A stretch of DNA of 64,000 nucleotides, from positions 3,841,886-3,905,885 of the forward strand of contig JAVLUZ010000340.1 of the NCBI GenBank assembly GCA_036768485.1, given 5' to 3'. Position numbers and translations under genes: made by a program. The notes under the pieces are model-generated. The model had not been told where the DNA came from. It searched no databases and saw only the letters and a list, made by a program, of their open reading frames with translations. Positions 38,015-50,948 of the stretch are shown piece after piece (the stretch's first letter is position 1; each line of letters starts with the position of its first letter). Source of the stretch: Mermis nigrescens. Its lineage: Eukaryota > Nematoda > Enoplea > Mermithida > Mermithidae.

Positions 38015-41000
38015 ATGGATGAACGATACATAGTACAAACGGACGAGGAACAAATTTCTGATGTGGATAGTTTATATACAGAAGACGCGTGGTAATGATT
38101 CAGACTCTAACAAAAAATTAAGTCAACAAAATACATTGGATGAATTTGAAATGAATGTCGTGGATGAGTAGTATCTTCCTTAGGATTTTTATGAATTGAG
38201 CGACCCAGACGTTATACAAAGCAAATGATTCAATACTGAAGGACGTGCATACAACCTGACACTGCAAAATTTTGAGAAAATGAATTTACAAGAAAAGCTG
38301 CCAGAAATTTTCAATAGTGTCATTAAACGAATACTTCAAAGTGCACAACAAACAGACATGATTGGCGTGCAAGTGAGCCATCCTACCTTTAACAAACCTG
38401 TTATCATCCCTTTTCAACAAAAAGGAAAGGTCATAGGAGAGCAAATATTGCATGTAATTGATCGAGTACTGCAATCAGAGGAGACAGTGAGCTTAGATGA
38501 TAGTTCATTAGGAATTCGAATAATACAAGTTAGTCCACCAATGGGTAAAGGAACGAGTAAAAGGAAGATAATTAAGCTAGAAAATTTATTAAAAGCAAAA
38601 CAGTGTTTTATTCGAGTAAAGAATACGGATTATTTATGTTTGGGTAGAGCAATTGTATTAGCAAAGGCTCATATTCTGCATAAAATTGATCCTGAAAACA
38701 AACTCCTTGAAAATAGATATAAACGAATGCATGAAGGCGACACAAAAAAGCACAGCATGCAACAGCGATCAGCTAAGGATCTTATGAACAAAGCTGGTCT
38801 TCAGGGCCATGTAGGTCCTTGCGGTTTGGTAGAATTAAAAGCCATTCAGGAAATAATGACCGGATTTCAAATTAAAGTTTTTAGTAAAGAATTTTGCAAT
38901 GCTATTGTGTTTCATGGCCCTCCTGCTCCGAGTACTATACACTTATACCATCATGATTTTCATTACACAGTAATAGGATCAATGTATAGTTTTATGAATC
39001 GAAGCTATTATTGTGAAGATTGTAATACTGGCTACTCAAATGCTGATTCTCACAGGTGTTCTCGCATTTGTCCCTGTTGTATACGGTCCTGCCTGTCTAA
39101 ATGTCAAGCTCCAGCCTTGTCAAGATTGTGGAAGACTATTCAGGGGACATCAATGTTATGAAAATCATAAAAAATGTTATTTGGTTGCTAATAAAAATCA
39201 ATACACATCTATTTGTCAGCGTAAACAATTATGCAAAGATTGTGGACAGCATATAAGTGGTAGACACTAGAATCAAACGCACATAAAGTGCAATGAATTT
39301 TATTGTCAAACTTGTAAGATGGACGTTCCACTATATGAACATCAATGCTATATGCAAATAATTGAAAAGGATAAGCAAGAAAAATATAAAATATGTGTTT
39401 TATGATTTTGAAACAATGCAAGAAAAGCAGATGAGTGAATCGAATTGCAATATACGATTGCAACATGAAGTAAATTTATGCATTGTACATATAGTATGCC
39501 AAAAGTGTGAAGACAATAGTGTCGACCATTGTCAGAATTGCGCTGAAAATAGGAAAATATTTCAAGGAGATAAATGCATTGAAGAATTTTGTGAATTTCT
39601 CTTTGGGCTTGAGAATATTATAGCTATCGCCCATGATGCAAAAGGTTTTGACTGTCAGTTTATTTTGAAATATTTATTAAGTCCGGCTATTGTACCTACT
39701 GTAGTGACAAAGGGTCTCGAAATTATAAGTCTAGTAGTTGGATCAGTGAAACTTATCGATTCATTTAATTTTTTACCAATGCCTCTTGCAGCTATGCCTA
39801 AAACCTTTGACGAACCCGAATTGAAAAAAGGTTATTTCTCATATTTGTTCAATACGAAGGAAAATCAAAATTATATTGGTCCTTTTCCGGGTGCTTGGTA
39901 TTATTCACCAGCTACGATATCTTTAAAGAATCGAGATATTTTTTACGAATGGTATAAAAGCCCAGAAAGGAAAAATTTTCAATTTCCATGCTGAAGTTTT
40001 AGCTTACTGTGAATCAGACATAGATGTTCTCAAAAGATGTTGCATGAAATTTAGAGACATATTCTCTGCTGAAACAGGACTTGACCCTTTTGCAACTTCA
40101 TTGACTATAGCAAGTGCTTGCAATAAAGTTTTTCGTTTAACCTACCTAAAAACAAACACAATTGGCATAATTCCACACGGTAGTTATAGACGGAAAGATA
40201 AACATTTTATAACGGCAATAAAGTGGCTTAAGTGGCTCAGTCGTATGCATAATATCGAAATTAAGCATGCTAGGAACTTCGGAGAACAAAAAATTGGACG
40301 ATTCAAGGTAGACGGATTGCATAATAATAATGTATACAAATACAATGGCTGTTATTGGCATGATTGTACAAAATGTATGAAGAAAAGAAATCAAACTACC
40401 GCCAATCAAACGAGTACAGCTGAAGAAGCGTATCAGAAGACAGTTAAACGACATATAGAGATTGAGTCAATGGGTTACTATGTAATAGAAAAGTCGGAAT
40501 GTGAGCTAAGAGAAGAATTGAAAAGGGATATTGCTATGCAAACTTTTTTTGAATCCATTAATATAATACTCCCATTAGATCCACAAGAGGCGTTTTATGG
40601 TGGACGCACAAACGCAATAAAATTATATGGAAAAATAAAATGCAATGAAGAAGGCAGTGAACCATTAGAGCATATAATGTACACGAACATATGCAGCCTT
40701 TACCCAACGATAAAGAAATATGGACTCTATCCAATAGGTCACGCAAAAATTATTACTGAGAATCTTGAAATAATATCTGCTGAGAGTCAACCTTATCAAG
40801 GACTCATAAAGGCCAAGATTTTATCGCCCAGAAAACTCTATCATCCTGTTTTAGTATACAGGTTTAAGGAAAAGTTATATTTTACCTTATGCCGCACTTG
40901 CACAGAAAATTATCAAAAAGCGAATTGCACCCATACAGAGAACAATAGAGCTTTAGGAGGTGCATTGGTTTCCCTAGAAGTGAACAAGGCTCTTGAGCTA

Positions 41001-41911
41001 GGTTACAAAATACTGGAAACGTACGAAATTTGGCACTATGAAAGCAAAGAAATGTATGACCCTATAATAAACCCCAATGGAGGACTCTTTATGGCTTATA
41101 TTAATCAATTTATGAAACTGAAACAAGAATCTGACGGTTGGCCTGCATGGATAAGGACGGATGATGATAAACGAAAATATATTGAGGAATACAGAAAGCA
41201 TGAGGGTATTGATTTAGATCCACTAAAAATTGTCAAAAATTCGGGTATGCCCGCACTAGCTAAATTAATGCTGAACTCATTTTAGGGAAAATTTGGACAG
41301 AGGAACAATATGACAAGAAATGTTTTTTTAAAGATCCTAAACTATATCTAGATCTCATTTTTGACCCAGCCAACGTTATACAATCAATTAATATTGTCAA
41401 CGAAAATATGATCAGCATCACATATGCAAAGGAAGATGATTTTTCGGAAATTATTGGAATCACTAACCCTGTTTTAGCTGCATATACAACCACTCAAGCA
41501 CGTTTGAAATTATATCAATATTTAGAAAAGTTGGGTGACTGTATAATTATTCCAATTTTAAAATTTGATAAATCATCCTCAATTATCATTAATACGTACC
41601 CACATGAGAGGTGCAGTAACTGTTCTCCAAAGAAAGGACGATGAAATTCTAATTTTCAGAAAGCAAATCAAAAAATGTCCGATTCCCGCTACTCAGCTAC
41701 TTCTTTGAAAATCAATTTCAGATTTTTAGAGAAAATTGTCAATAAATTTGCAGAGGACAACACCGTAATTGAGAAAGCCATATATTTTCCTCAAATTGGA
41801 CGTTTGCAGGACCATACATCTGTAACACAAGTCTCGCGTAAAACATATAAACTGGTTTACGATGAACGCATAGTACAGCCTGACTACACAATGCGTCCTT
41901 ATGGTTATTAA
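38015..41911 (+). pseudogene. Polinton/Maverick type B DNA polymerase, decayed
   Basis: Protein-primed family B polymerase (pPolB) used by Polintons to replicate their DNA. Fragments read in order: 38015-38092 (start, then stops), 38280-39161, 39013-39270 (Cys/His-rich, ending at a TAG), 39271-39404, 39362-39994, 39975-41285, 41286-41644 and 41675-41911. The exonuclease domain shows YDFET and later HDAKGFDCQF. Motif A has NICSLYP where DICSLYP is expected (catalytic Asp to Asn, about 40684). Motif B reads NSF-stop-GKFGQ (TAG at 41283, Trp expected). The motif C region has FDKSS where DTDS is expected (about 41570). The C-terminus YDERIVQPDYTMRPYGY is the family ending and fixes the 3' end. 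At least four frameshifts and several stops make it inactive. No capsid, packaging ATPase or protease gene was recognised nearby. Confidence 0.9.
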
Positions 41912-42204
41912 ATATATAAAACGCTGTGGAAAAACATAAAAGACGAATTAAAAAAAGTAAAACCCTCCCCAAGAAATGGTGCCGCCGCATGCTCAGCTCC
42001 TCGTGCTGGCACTGGGCACTGCATTTGCAGTGGCAAAGAAGCATGCAAAGTAAGTTATATAAGGTCTAATCACTTATTAAAATTGTGCCTACCTCCATAA
42101 GGAGCCGCATTTTCTAGGAAGGCGGTGTAGATTCTTTGAGCCAGGCTGCAATGAGTGCATTCTCAATATTAGAAAATGATGAAAATTCTTTAAGTTTTAC
42201 ATAA

Positions 42205-42453
42205 TTGCTTTGCGCACAATGCTCTAGCGAAATAAATGTAGTTGAAAAGAATAAGCACATGTTATACTTTTATTTAGAAGACGGACATCGTCCTAAGCCT
42301 ATTAATAAAAGCTTTGCGGTTGAGTGTAAAGACTGTACTTTAAAAAACGTTCAAAATCGTTCAAACTTGAAAATTGACGTAAAGTTTTGCAAAAAGTGCT
42401 TGTCTAAATATTGCACAGTCGCAAAAGGTAAACACGCTTTATATTTCTATTAA
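42205..42453 (+). pseudogene. Cys-pair ORF between Polinton polymerase and integrase
   Basis: An 82-codon frame (no clear ATG) with cysteine pairs CAQC, CKDC and CKKC, and two similar halves that each end in K-H-x-LYFY. The spacing suggests two small zinc-binding modules. It is in the same frame as the integrase reading, separated by one TAA at 42451-42453, so it may be the degraded N-terminal part of that protein or a separate Polinton gene. Function unknown. Confidence 0.45.
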
Positions 42454-42456
42454 CTA

Positions 42457-42762
42457 ATGGAAAATATTTATTATGAGCCAAAAACGGGTTACACAGGTGT
42501 GGACCCTCTACTCAAGCAAACCAAGTTAAATAAAAAACATGTAATAAAGTGGCTAGAGACTCAGCCAACTTAAACATTGCATAAGCCAGCTCGCAAAAAA
42601 TACGCACGTAATAAAGTTATAGTTTCAAGAATCGATGAGCAATGGGCAATAGATTTGGTTGATTTGCAATCGCTAAAAAAACATAATAGCGGTTATGCCT
42701 TTCTATTAAATTGCATTGATGTCTTTAGTTACGGAAAACCGATGAGATCATTTGAATTTTGA
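42457..42762 (+). pseudogene. Polinton integrase (RVE family), truncated
   Basis: Reads from MENIYYEPKTGY through a TAA at about 42571 to HKPARKKYARNKVIV, then WAIDLVDLQSLKKHNSGYAF and CIDVFS. This is the start of the retroviral-type integrase core typical of Polintons. The first and second catalytic Asp are visible (IDLVD, CIDVF). The frame then turns into unrelated residues and stops, so the catalytic Glu and the C-terminal region are missing. The break lies 44 bp before the inverted repeat copy at 42806. Confidence 0.82.
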
Positions 42763-43119
42763 CATTAATCTGACTGAGTTTAATGTAAATTTTCAAAATG
42801 AGGCATACTTTTAATGTAAAAATTCAAATAATGTTTGATGTTACATTTCAAAAAGATGAGCCTTATAACTTGAAAAAGTACATTAATTTTAGCGCAGTAT
42901 TTTGGAAAGTCATATCGTTTCTGTTCTGGCGAAACGATGCAAATTCAAATAATGGTTCTCAAAGATTCATGTAATAATTCGATATTTTGGACCTCTTTGA
43001 TTGAAATCGCAGATCAAAGTCGCGCATCCTTCGGTTTATAGAACGTTCTGTACTGTAAGCTATAGTGACAAGATTAACCCAACTTTTCAAAAAGACATTA
43101 ATCTCTTTTTCCAAAACCA

Positions 43120-43284
43120 GATTGATGTAATTTTTCAAAACAAGATTGATGTAACTTTTCAAAACAAGATTGATGTAATTTTTCAAAAGAAGATTGATGT
43201 AACTTTTCAAAACAAGATTGATGTAACTTTTCAAAACAAGATTGATGTAAGTTTTCAAAACAAGATTGATGTAATTTTTCAAAA
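43120..43284 (+). repeat. 24-bp minisatellite, about 7 units
   Basis: Unit is GATTGATGTAA(C/T)TTTTCA followed by AAACAA. The unit length is divisible by three, so the array is open in several frames and gives artefactual 8-residue repeats (KIDVTFQN). Confidence 0.95.
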
Positions 43285-43570
43285 GTCCTTGAAGCGAAAA
43301 TTACATGACCCTATAGCAAAATCCGATAGTTACTGTAACCGCGCTAAATTTGCATACCAGTGTTGCCAACAGGGTTGCCAAGCTTGAGTTTTTGTATAGT
43401 TTTTGAGCTCTGCTTTTTTTGCATTGCGTTTTTGCGTGAATTTTTGACTTCGAGATTTTTCACTGAAAATAGGATTTTTGTACTCTTTTTAAACAAAAAC
43501 GGCCAAAAAACGCATGTTTTTTCTAAAAAAAATCGAGGATTTGATAGCTCGAGCTCAGTGCCGAGTTTGG

Positions 43571-44602
43571 GGAATTTTTTTAATATGGTTTTGTCTCCGA
43601 TTCTCCTAAAAATACTTTTTTCTGATAGATCTCAAACACGCTGAGTCCAGAAAAAAGTGTTTAGGGGCTGACGAATATTTGTGGCTCATCGAACATTCAA
43701 AAAACGTGATTATCAAATTGTTCTTAAGGCTCTATCTCCACAAATATTCGTCAGCTCCCAAAACACTTTTTTCTGGACTTGGCGTCCTCTAATCTATCTG
43801 AAAAAGTATTTTTAGGATAATCGGTGAAAAAAATTTTTGAAAAAAAAAATTATGCAAAACCCCATTTTTAACATATCTACATTACAGCTCTGATGTTAAA
43901 AAGCCAAAGCAGGTTGTACTCGATTTATCAAGGTTATTGTTTTGGACTTGCCGCACATATCAAATTGGTGCCAGCTGATGGTCTAAGCCTGAGACAATTG
44001 GGGCAAAAATTGCTGAGCGTGCGCAGCGAGTGGGCAATTTTGCCCCAATTGTCTCAGGCTTAGACCAACAGCTGGCACCAATGTGAATACACTTCCTAAG
44101 CCTAAGCCTAAGATGTCCGTATAAGCAAGCTGGTGAGTTGTGGGCATGTACCTATTTGCCAAAAATTTAGCTGGCATGGATCTAATCACCGAATTTTATC
44201 TAATATGATTTTTTCTCAATTTTCCCAAAAACAGTGTTTTTACGCTTTTTTAACCTTAGATCATCAATGTAGATATGTTAAAAATGGGGACTTTTGCATA
44301 TTTTTTTGCATAATTTTTTCAAAAATTTTTTTTCACCGATTCTCCTAAAAATAAATTTTTCTGATAGATTCGAGGACGCTGAGTCCAGAAAAAAGCGTTG
44401 TGGAGCTGACAAATATTTGTGGAGATAGAGCCCTTCAAACTTTCAAAAAACGTGATTATCAAAATCTTCTTAGGGCCCTATCTCCACAAATATTCGTCAG
44501 CCCCCTAAACGCTTTTTTTCTGGACTCAGCGTCCTTGAATCTACCAGAAAAAAGTATTTTTATTAGGAGAATCGGATACAAAACCATATTAGAAACTTTA
44601 GC
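43571..44602. mobile_element. Multi-hairpin foldback element (possible Mutator-type MITE)
   Basis: The outer arms share ccgattctcctaa and taatatggttttg in inverse orientation. Two internal palindromes of about 225-240 bp (43598-43822 and 44336-44575) share the stem cgctgagtccagaaaaaag, and a third, 43964-44082, lies in the centre. The duplicated ccgagtttgg (43561-43570 and 44603-44612) is present once in the right R7 copy, proving insertion. A 9-10 bp duplication is the size made by Mutator-like transposases. Confidence 0.78.
43964..44082. repeat. Central near-perfect palindrome
   Basis: Arms attggtgccagctg / cagctggcaccaat continue through gtctaagcctgagacaattg and its complement, with a short centre around gagcgtgcgcagcgag. 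It may itself be a small MITE nested in the foldback element. Confidence 0.8.
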
Positions 44603-44855
44603 CCGAGTTTGGCAACTAACATTTATTTGCATTGCTTGCCAACCTGAATAGAGATTCGAATTGCTAAATGTCCAATGGAAGCGAAAATTATTGCTTAGAT
44701 AATTAAAAGAATTAATTTGAAAAAACGCTATTCATTTGAATACATATTTAAACTTGACTGACATTTATGAGATTTTTTAAGTTTTTAGTCTTTAGAGCAA
44801 TGGGGAGGTGTGACCGCCTAGTGGCAAACGTAGGCCCATATCCGGATTTTGTTCC

Positions 44856-47800
44856 CGGGGGGGGGGGGGAGGAGGAAACCAAAATTTTTTCAGAACATAA
44901 GGTGGACTAAAGGGTGAATTTTAGTTTGCAAATGTTGCTATCCGAATTTCCTAGATCCGGTGAGAATCCAATGTAAACAAAGTAGGTATATCTTTTTTAG
45001 GGTTGGGATCAGAAGTTGCGCGCTTAAGCGCCCCGGTAAGGTTTTGTAAAAATAGCACTTTAATTTTGAGACAAGATATCAAAATGTTTACAAAATTAGC
45101 CAAGTCATGGTTCTGAATTTATCCTGAAAAAGGTCAAAGTTCATTAGCAAAGGCATACCTTATCATTGCCAAAAAATTGCTGTCATTCTTGCTTCTTGAG
45201 CAAATCTCATTTGCTGCATAAAACCTGTGAAGAACACAAGACACATAAATGCAAAAGATGCTTTAGGTTGTATAAAGACTAAAAATTAAGTGCTGGAACC
45301 GCACGCTTGGAACTAAATAGGGTATTCCTGTGCAGGGCCATATTCAGGATTATGTTTTGGAGAAAACAGGAAAAAATTTTCTAAAAACGTTAGGAAAGAC
45401 CAAAAGATAAAAAATTGAAAAAGACCATTAACGATCACTAGAGCTGCACACTTTGAAAGTTTTACTGTGCAGAAACCCTGAATATGCTGAGAATTCAAGA
45501 GATTTTTTCAGGGCGGGGGTATCTGGGGTGGCGCGCTCAGGGGCAGAGCTCCGGTAATTTCTGTCTGGATTGTAATGTTAAGATTTTCATAAAATCAGTC
45601 AAACTTTGGTACTGATATCAGTCTAAAAATAGTCAAATTTCATCAATAAAATTTTTCATTGAAGCTAAAAAATGTCCATAATTCTCGCTGCCTGCATGGT
45701 TCTCAGTTGCTGTGTAAAACTTGCGATAAATGGAAGTCATATGTAAACTATGGTTTAGGTTGTTCAACAATCGAATATGTCATGTTTTAAGTGCAGCGTT
45801 GTAATAATTAATGATTGAGAAACTGGCGCGAAGCGCAGAACATTTTCGCCACACAAGAACATGGGGGTGAGGGGGTATTAATCCCCTGAGCTTTGAAAAA
45901 CTGATAGCTTTACAGTGATTTGGGCTGAAAAACCATTGCTATATAGCTTTTTTGGGGCTCAGAAAATTAGCTTTATGGCCTTTTTTGGCTCAGAAAACTA
46001 GCAGTATAGTTTTTTAGCTTAGAAATGCTATATAGCTGTATTGGCCCAAAATAGTGCGCAAAATTAAGGATTTTTGAGCGATTTTTAGCGATTTTTGGGT
46101 TAAAACAGCTAATATTTCCGCCCAAGTCAGGGTTCCGCCCCCCATACGGGTACCGCCCCCCCCCTTAGGAAAGTTCTGGATCCGCCACTGTACATATATA
46201 GCTGTTTTATAGACTCCAAAAAGAGCTTAATAGTTATTTTTAGTCGGAAAGGCTATACAACTATGTTTTTGAATCAAAAAGGGCTATATAGCTATGTTTG
46301 TGAGTTCAAAAAGGATATTTATCTGCTGAAAATGCTTAAAAAATAATTGTTCTAATGTGATACTATTGTTTTTTGCTATAGAACTGTTTTTACGAAGCAC
46401 ATAGCTATCTACCAACTTTTGGTTTTCACCCCCTGAATGTTTGACCTAGCGCACCTATGATTTTTGCTATTTTTTGCTAAAAAAGCAAAGGGGCGTAAAA
46501 AAAATATCATTTTGGAGGGGTGATGTGCCCCTAATCTCCCCTTTTGGATACGGGCCTGTTTTTCTGGCAGGTTGACACGTACCTAAGCCTTTTGTATGTA
46601 AATGAATTAAAAAGTGAATAAAGCTATGTCCAGTACCTGAATATCTGTACTTCACTTTTTTCCTCAGTTTTCGCAAGCGCTGTTTTATTGGTGTCATGTT
46701 TGAATTGTTTTAAGTGCATAGCCAGTTGGAAAGTGGGATTCAAAAATGACTGAATTTCATATTTATTTATTTCCTGCTTCTTAGGCTTAGGCTTAGTTAC
46801 ATGCATTTGTGACTGACCAAAATGTTGGTGCCAGCGTTTAAATTAAGCCAGAATGATGGGATGACAAGTGGAGCGAGCAACTCCAAGCAAAGGCCCGCCC
46901 CTGCGAACGCCCATGCAGCCGCCTACTTTTGACCCTTTCAGTTGCAAGGTAAAAGATTAATATGTATTACCTATCTATGGACTGAGGAGGGCGATCGTAT
47001 TTCGGATTTCTCAAGTTTTATGTGTTGGCTTAATGACCGTGACAATACTTATTGTATGGAGTCCTGTTTGCTTCAGAAAAATATGTTTCTACTGAGTGCA
47101 GCAAAGATTTTCTGGTGTTAATTTGATGTTTTGAGTAGAGTCATGGTAGTAGGGGTAGTAGGTACTTAGTCTCTCCTTGATTATCATTACATCTCATTCT
47201 ATGAGTAATTAAAACAATCTGAATTTTTTACGAATTTTCAGATAATTCTGTACCTACCAGCAATTTTCTCCCAAAGCCAAAATGGTGAGAAGATGCTGTC
47301 ATATGCTGTACACTTTCAGATCACAGCACTAGATCTGTTAAATGATTGAAATTAGAAGTTATTCTTAGATTTAACTTGTAGAAACATTAACTTATCTATA
47401 TACATACATGTAACGGCTCCAAATTTTGGGTGGGGTCTCTGGCTATTTCAAGGCGGGGGTCAGATGACCTCCACAGTCAATGAGTAACAAATGCATGGCC
47501 TACATTTCCTGAACTTGCTGTAAACCCTGCAGACACATTTTCGCTAAATACAATAAATTGTGAGCTGTTTCGAGTCGGTGAGTATACTCTTATCTCCAGA
47601 CAAGTAACATCTCAAAACTGTGGGAGAGGATAGTCGTCTATTTTTAAGGGGACAAATGATGATCAATCAAAAAAGTCTGACTTTGGGGAAAATGGGGGAT
47701 GACCGGCTTTACATGGGGGAATCCCTATCGTACATGTTATATGTAAGCCCATCTCCCTGAATTGGTGGCATATTTGGACTTTTTCGGACTCAATCGTAAT

Positions 47801-48427
47801 ATTAGACTCTAAACATTTCTAAAAATCTAGATGATATTCATATTCCTCAACCATTTATTTTTAAATTTTGCAGTTGTTGCTACAATCAGTAAAATATTTA
47901 GCTCTTTTACTTTATGAAAATCAGCACTCGGAATGTGGTTTTTAGGAATTTGTTTTACATTTATGAGAAACATTGGCCATTTAAATTTAGTGGAAATGAG
48001 GTAGACGGATTTGAAAGACGGAGATAAACGGACAAAACCAATTTTTAAAACATTCGGTGCTTTTACAATTATTTTAAGGCTTTTCTTTAATTTTTTAGTG
48101 ATTGGGCTTGCAGTGATTTTCGTTGATTTCTGGATTTCCAGTTAAAAAAAACGTCGGCATACAGGTAACGGCTCAAAATTTTACAGGAGGATAGCGGGGA
48201 TGACTGATTTTTAAAAGGCACCTATAAACACAAATTAAGTGTTTGTGCAAAAATCGGAGGGGGAGGGTAGAAAATAATTGCTTTCATTAAATTGAGCCTT
48301 GTATTTAATGATTGATGAATTAAACGAAGCACTCAAGCCTATATCTAGCAGCGTAAAGAGTAATTCACACTTGAATTTTTTTCAGAATTCTTCAGGTAAG
48401 AAAGCTATAATTCTCACATTCCCCAGC
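44856..48427. other. Repeat-derived interval, no gene
   Basis: Contains R3-type ends at 45333 (CAGGGCCATATTCAGG) and 46558 (GGATACGGGCCTG), an inverse R2 fragment at about 46045-46190 that ends GGATCCGCCACTG, a GC hairpin at 45825-45836 and a poly-G run near 44856. No exon recognised. Confidence 0.45.
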
Positions 48428-48435
48428 CTGAAAGT

Positions 48436-48874
48436 CAGGCTCGTATCCAGGATTTGGTTTTGGGTGAGGGGCCATGACAAAAATTCTAAAAAACAATGGG
48501 AAACTAAAGGATGAATTAAGTAAGATGATTTACGGACACAAGAGCTGCAGAAATTGTAAATTTTGCTTACAGATGATGCCATAAATAAGGGAAGAATCCA
48601 ATGGACACCATCTTTAAAAAGCTCATTTTCAGCATATAACCTATACAGAATGGACGACATTGATGCAAAATATGCTTTAAATTGTATAAAGATTAAAAAA
48701 TGGGGTGTGTAAATCATGAGCTTGTGACTAAATAATTTTCAAATTTAGCGCGAAGCGCTAAAATTTTGTTTGCGATTTTTGACCAAAAAAGGAAAGGAGG
48801 AATAAAGGAAAAAATCATTCACATATTTCATTTTGGGGGGCACGTGCCTCCTCATCCCTCTAGATAGGGACCTG
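48436..48874. mobile_element. hAT-like MITE, family R3
   Basis: Begins CAGGCTCGTATCCAGG and ends TAGATAGGGACCTG. The flanks ctgaaagt and ctggaatt agree at 6 of 8 positions. A GC hairpin lies at 48747-48760. Confidence 0.5.
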
Positions 48875-49675
48875 CTGGAATTACTCAAATTTTCCCCACT
48901 TTGCACCATTATTTCAATCAAAACGTCATTTAAGATACCTATTTCAAATTTTCTCTATAAAACTTTTTGTTAAATGCAAAATTTAATTTCAAATTTGACA
49001 ACCTGCATGACTTGTCTGTCGAAAATTAAGATAATGTCATAAATGTGTATCTAGTTATTATTGCAAATTGTTAATGGGGAATGAAGGAAATTGGTCACCC
49101 TATATTTATCCGGGATACATTAGGATCGGAGGTACACATACACAAAATAGAATGAATTTTCAACGTTTTGGACCATGTTCTCTCTATCAAAATAATTCTA
49201 TAGTATTTTCCCCTTTGCCCAAAAATAATTTTGGAAGTTAAGATCATGGCTTGGAAAATTGTGGAAATTTTTTCCTAAAAGTTTGAATTTTATGAGCTGA
49301 ATGGATAGAACATGTTTGAAAGTCAAAAAAAATTCACCTCATTCTGTGCATAGATACAGTGGCGGATCTAGGATTTTCTCCTGTACGACAATGACAAATT
49401 TTATTTCAACTACTACCTGAGTAACATTCGTCCAGAGAGGTCCACACAATATTTTTTGATATTTTATTGTCGTTTCTGCTCCAATTATGACACCTGTTTG
49501 TAAGAATTATCATTTAATTTTTTAAATTTCATAGCTTAAGAATAATAGTAAAAAGAAGAGAAAATTCAGAAATTGAGATAAAATAAAATTTTAGCAACTT
49601 AAACACAAAATGGAATTTTTCGTTATTTGTAAAAAGTCTTACTTAATCAAATGCTAAGCAAAGGTGGGAGTTGTA

Positions 49676-50573
49676 CGAGGGGTGTCCCATAAGTCCTTAG
49701 GTTTTTCTGCAAAAATGGACCATTGTTTGCCGTTTTTTGTCAGAATATTAGTTTGCTTATTTTAGCAAAACTTGCAAAATTTCAGTCAATTTCGCCATAT
49801 ATTCTATAAATTATTTAGATTTTTGATGAATTTTTAGCGACTTATTTTACCCCCAATTTTTGAAAATTGAACTTAGTGAAAAAACAACACTCTTCGTTTT
49901 GATGCCAAAATTTCAAAAAAAGATCGGCATGAATACTAACATACAAGAAGGTAGCCTGGTCAATGCTCTTCTTTTCAAACGGCATTCCACATAGAAACGC
50001 CATCTCTGTATGGAACAGGGTTTCCAGAATCAAAACAACCCATTTTCAGCGACATTTGTGAGGTTAGGTGCACCTGATTAGTTAATATTAGCAGCCGATT
50101 AAAAAGCCATGGTGGTTTCCATAGAGAAAACACTCAGGACAGTTCATTTCAAAATTCAGTTAGCTGTGATCAACAGTTTGAAAACTGTAGGAACTTTTGT
50201 GAAACCAAAAAGCCAACTTTTTTGCAGTCGAAAAAAAACTGTTGAATGAGACAATATTTTGCCTATTTTCTACCGATCAGAATGAGCCTAATTAAAACGG
50301 CTCCACAGTGAAGAACAGTAGACTCCCTGCTACCAATGTGTTCAATAAAAATCTGTATACGATTACTGTAAACAAAGTGAGGAATGAAGAACCATTTTGA
50401 GACACCCTGTCTTATTACTATTTTTCTAAGCCCAATATTTCCTTCAAAAGGAAACGAACGGAAACAAAATTTTGTCAATATTCCTTAAAGATGTCAGGGT
50501 ACATTCTAACCAAAAATGGCCTGACAGAATCAATTTCCCTGTAAAAAGCTAAGGACTTCTGTGACACCCCTCG
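49676..50573. mobile_element. Mariner-like element, no intact transposase
   Basis: Ends CGAGGGGTGTCCCATAAG and its inverse CTTCTGTGACACCCCTCG, followed inward by tccttag/ctaagga, each flanked by TA (49674-49675 and 50574-50575). No transposase frame recognised in the 0.9 kb body. Confidence 0.72.
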
Positions 50574-50948
50574 TATGACTGCATTCCTTGACCCTAAGCT
50601 GAATTATTGGCTTTTTTGCTTCAGTCATTAATTTAGTCAGCCCGTTCAAGGAAAGACAATTCTACTTCTTGTGCCTACTATGAAATGCATCTACTATGAG
50701 TAGATTAGTACTCCTATTCTTGTCCACATACTATACACTGTCTATTTTAGAGTTCAGTCTTATTTAATTATGTTGTTTGTTTTTTAAATCAGGCAGGGAA
50801 AAATGATAGGGACATGACATTGAAGTGGGAATTATAGGAGGAAAAATGGAAAATTTATTGGGAAAAACAGGTAAAATGAACTTTTAACCTTCATAGACCA
50901 ACTGACCCCCGGGCAGGCCATGCTGTGCATCTATGGTCTTGATTGCAG

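Larger units (their letters stand above)
42806..44855 (+). repeat. R7 repeat, left copy (inverted relative to 58096-59326)
   Basis: About 1 kb of sequence matches the reverse complement of 58096-59326: the acttttaatgtaaaaa edge, the gatgcaaattcaa stretch, a 24-bp minisatellite, the gttactgtaaccgcgctaaa word, then caattgctaaatgtccaatgg. A 1,032-bp element (43571-44602) interrupts it. Confidence 0.88.

Noticed and set aside
37980..42800. A complete, active Polinton
   Set aside because: No terminal inverted repeats bounding it, no capsid, ATPase or protease gene seen, and the polymerase and integrase are broken.
44098..44112. cctaagcctaagcctaag word resembling telomere repeats
   Set aside because: Only two to three units, also seen as scattered single words near 46786 and 59586; no array.
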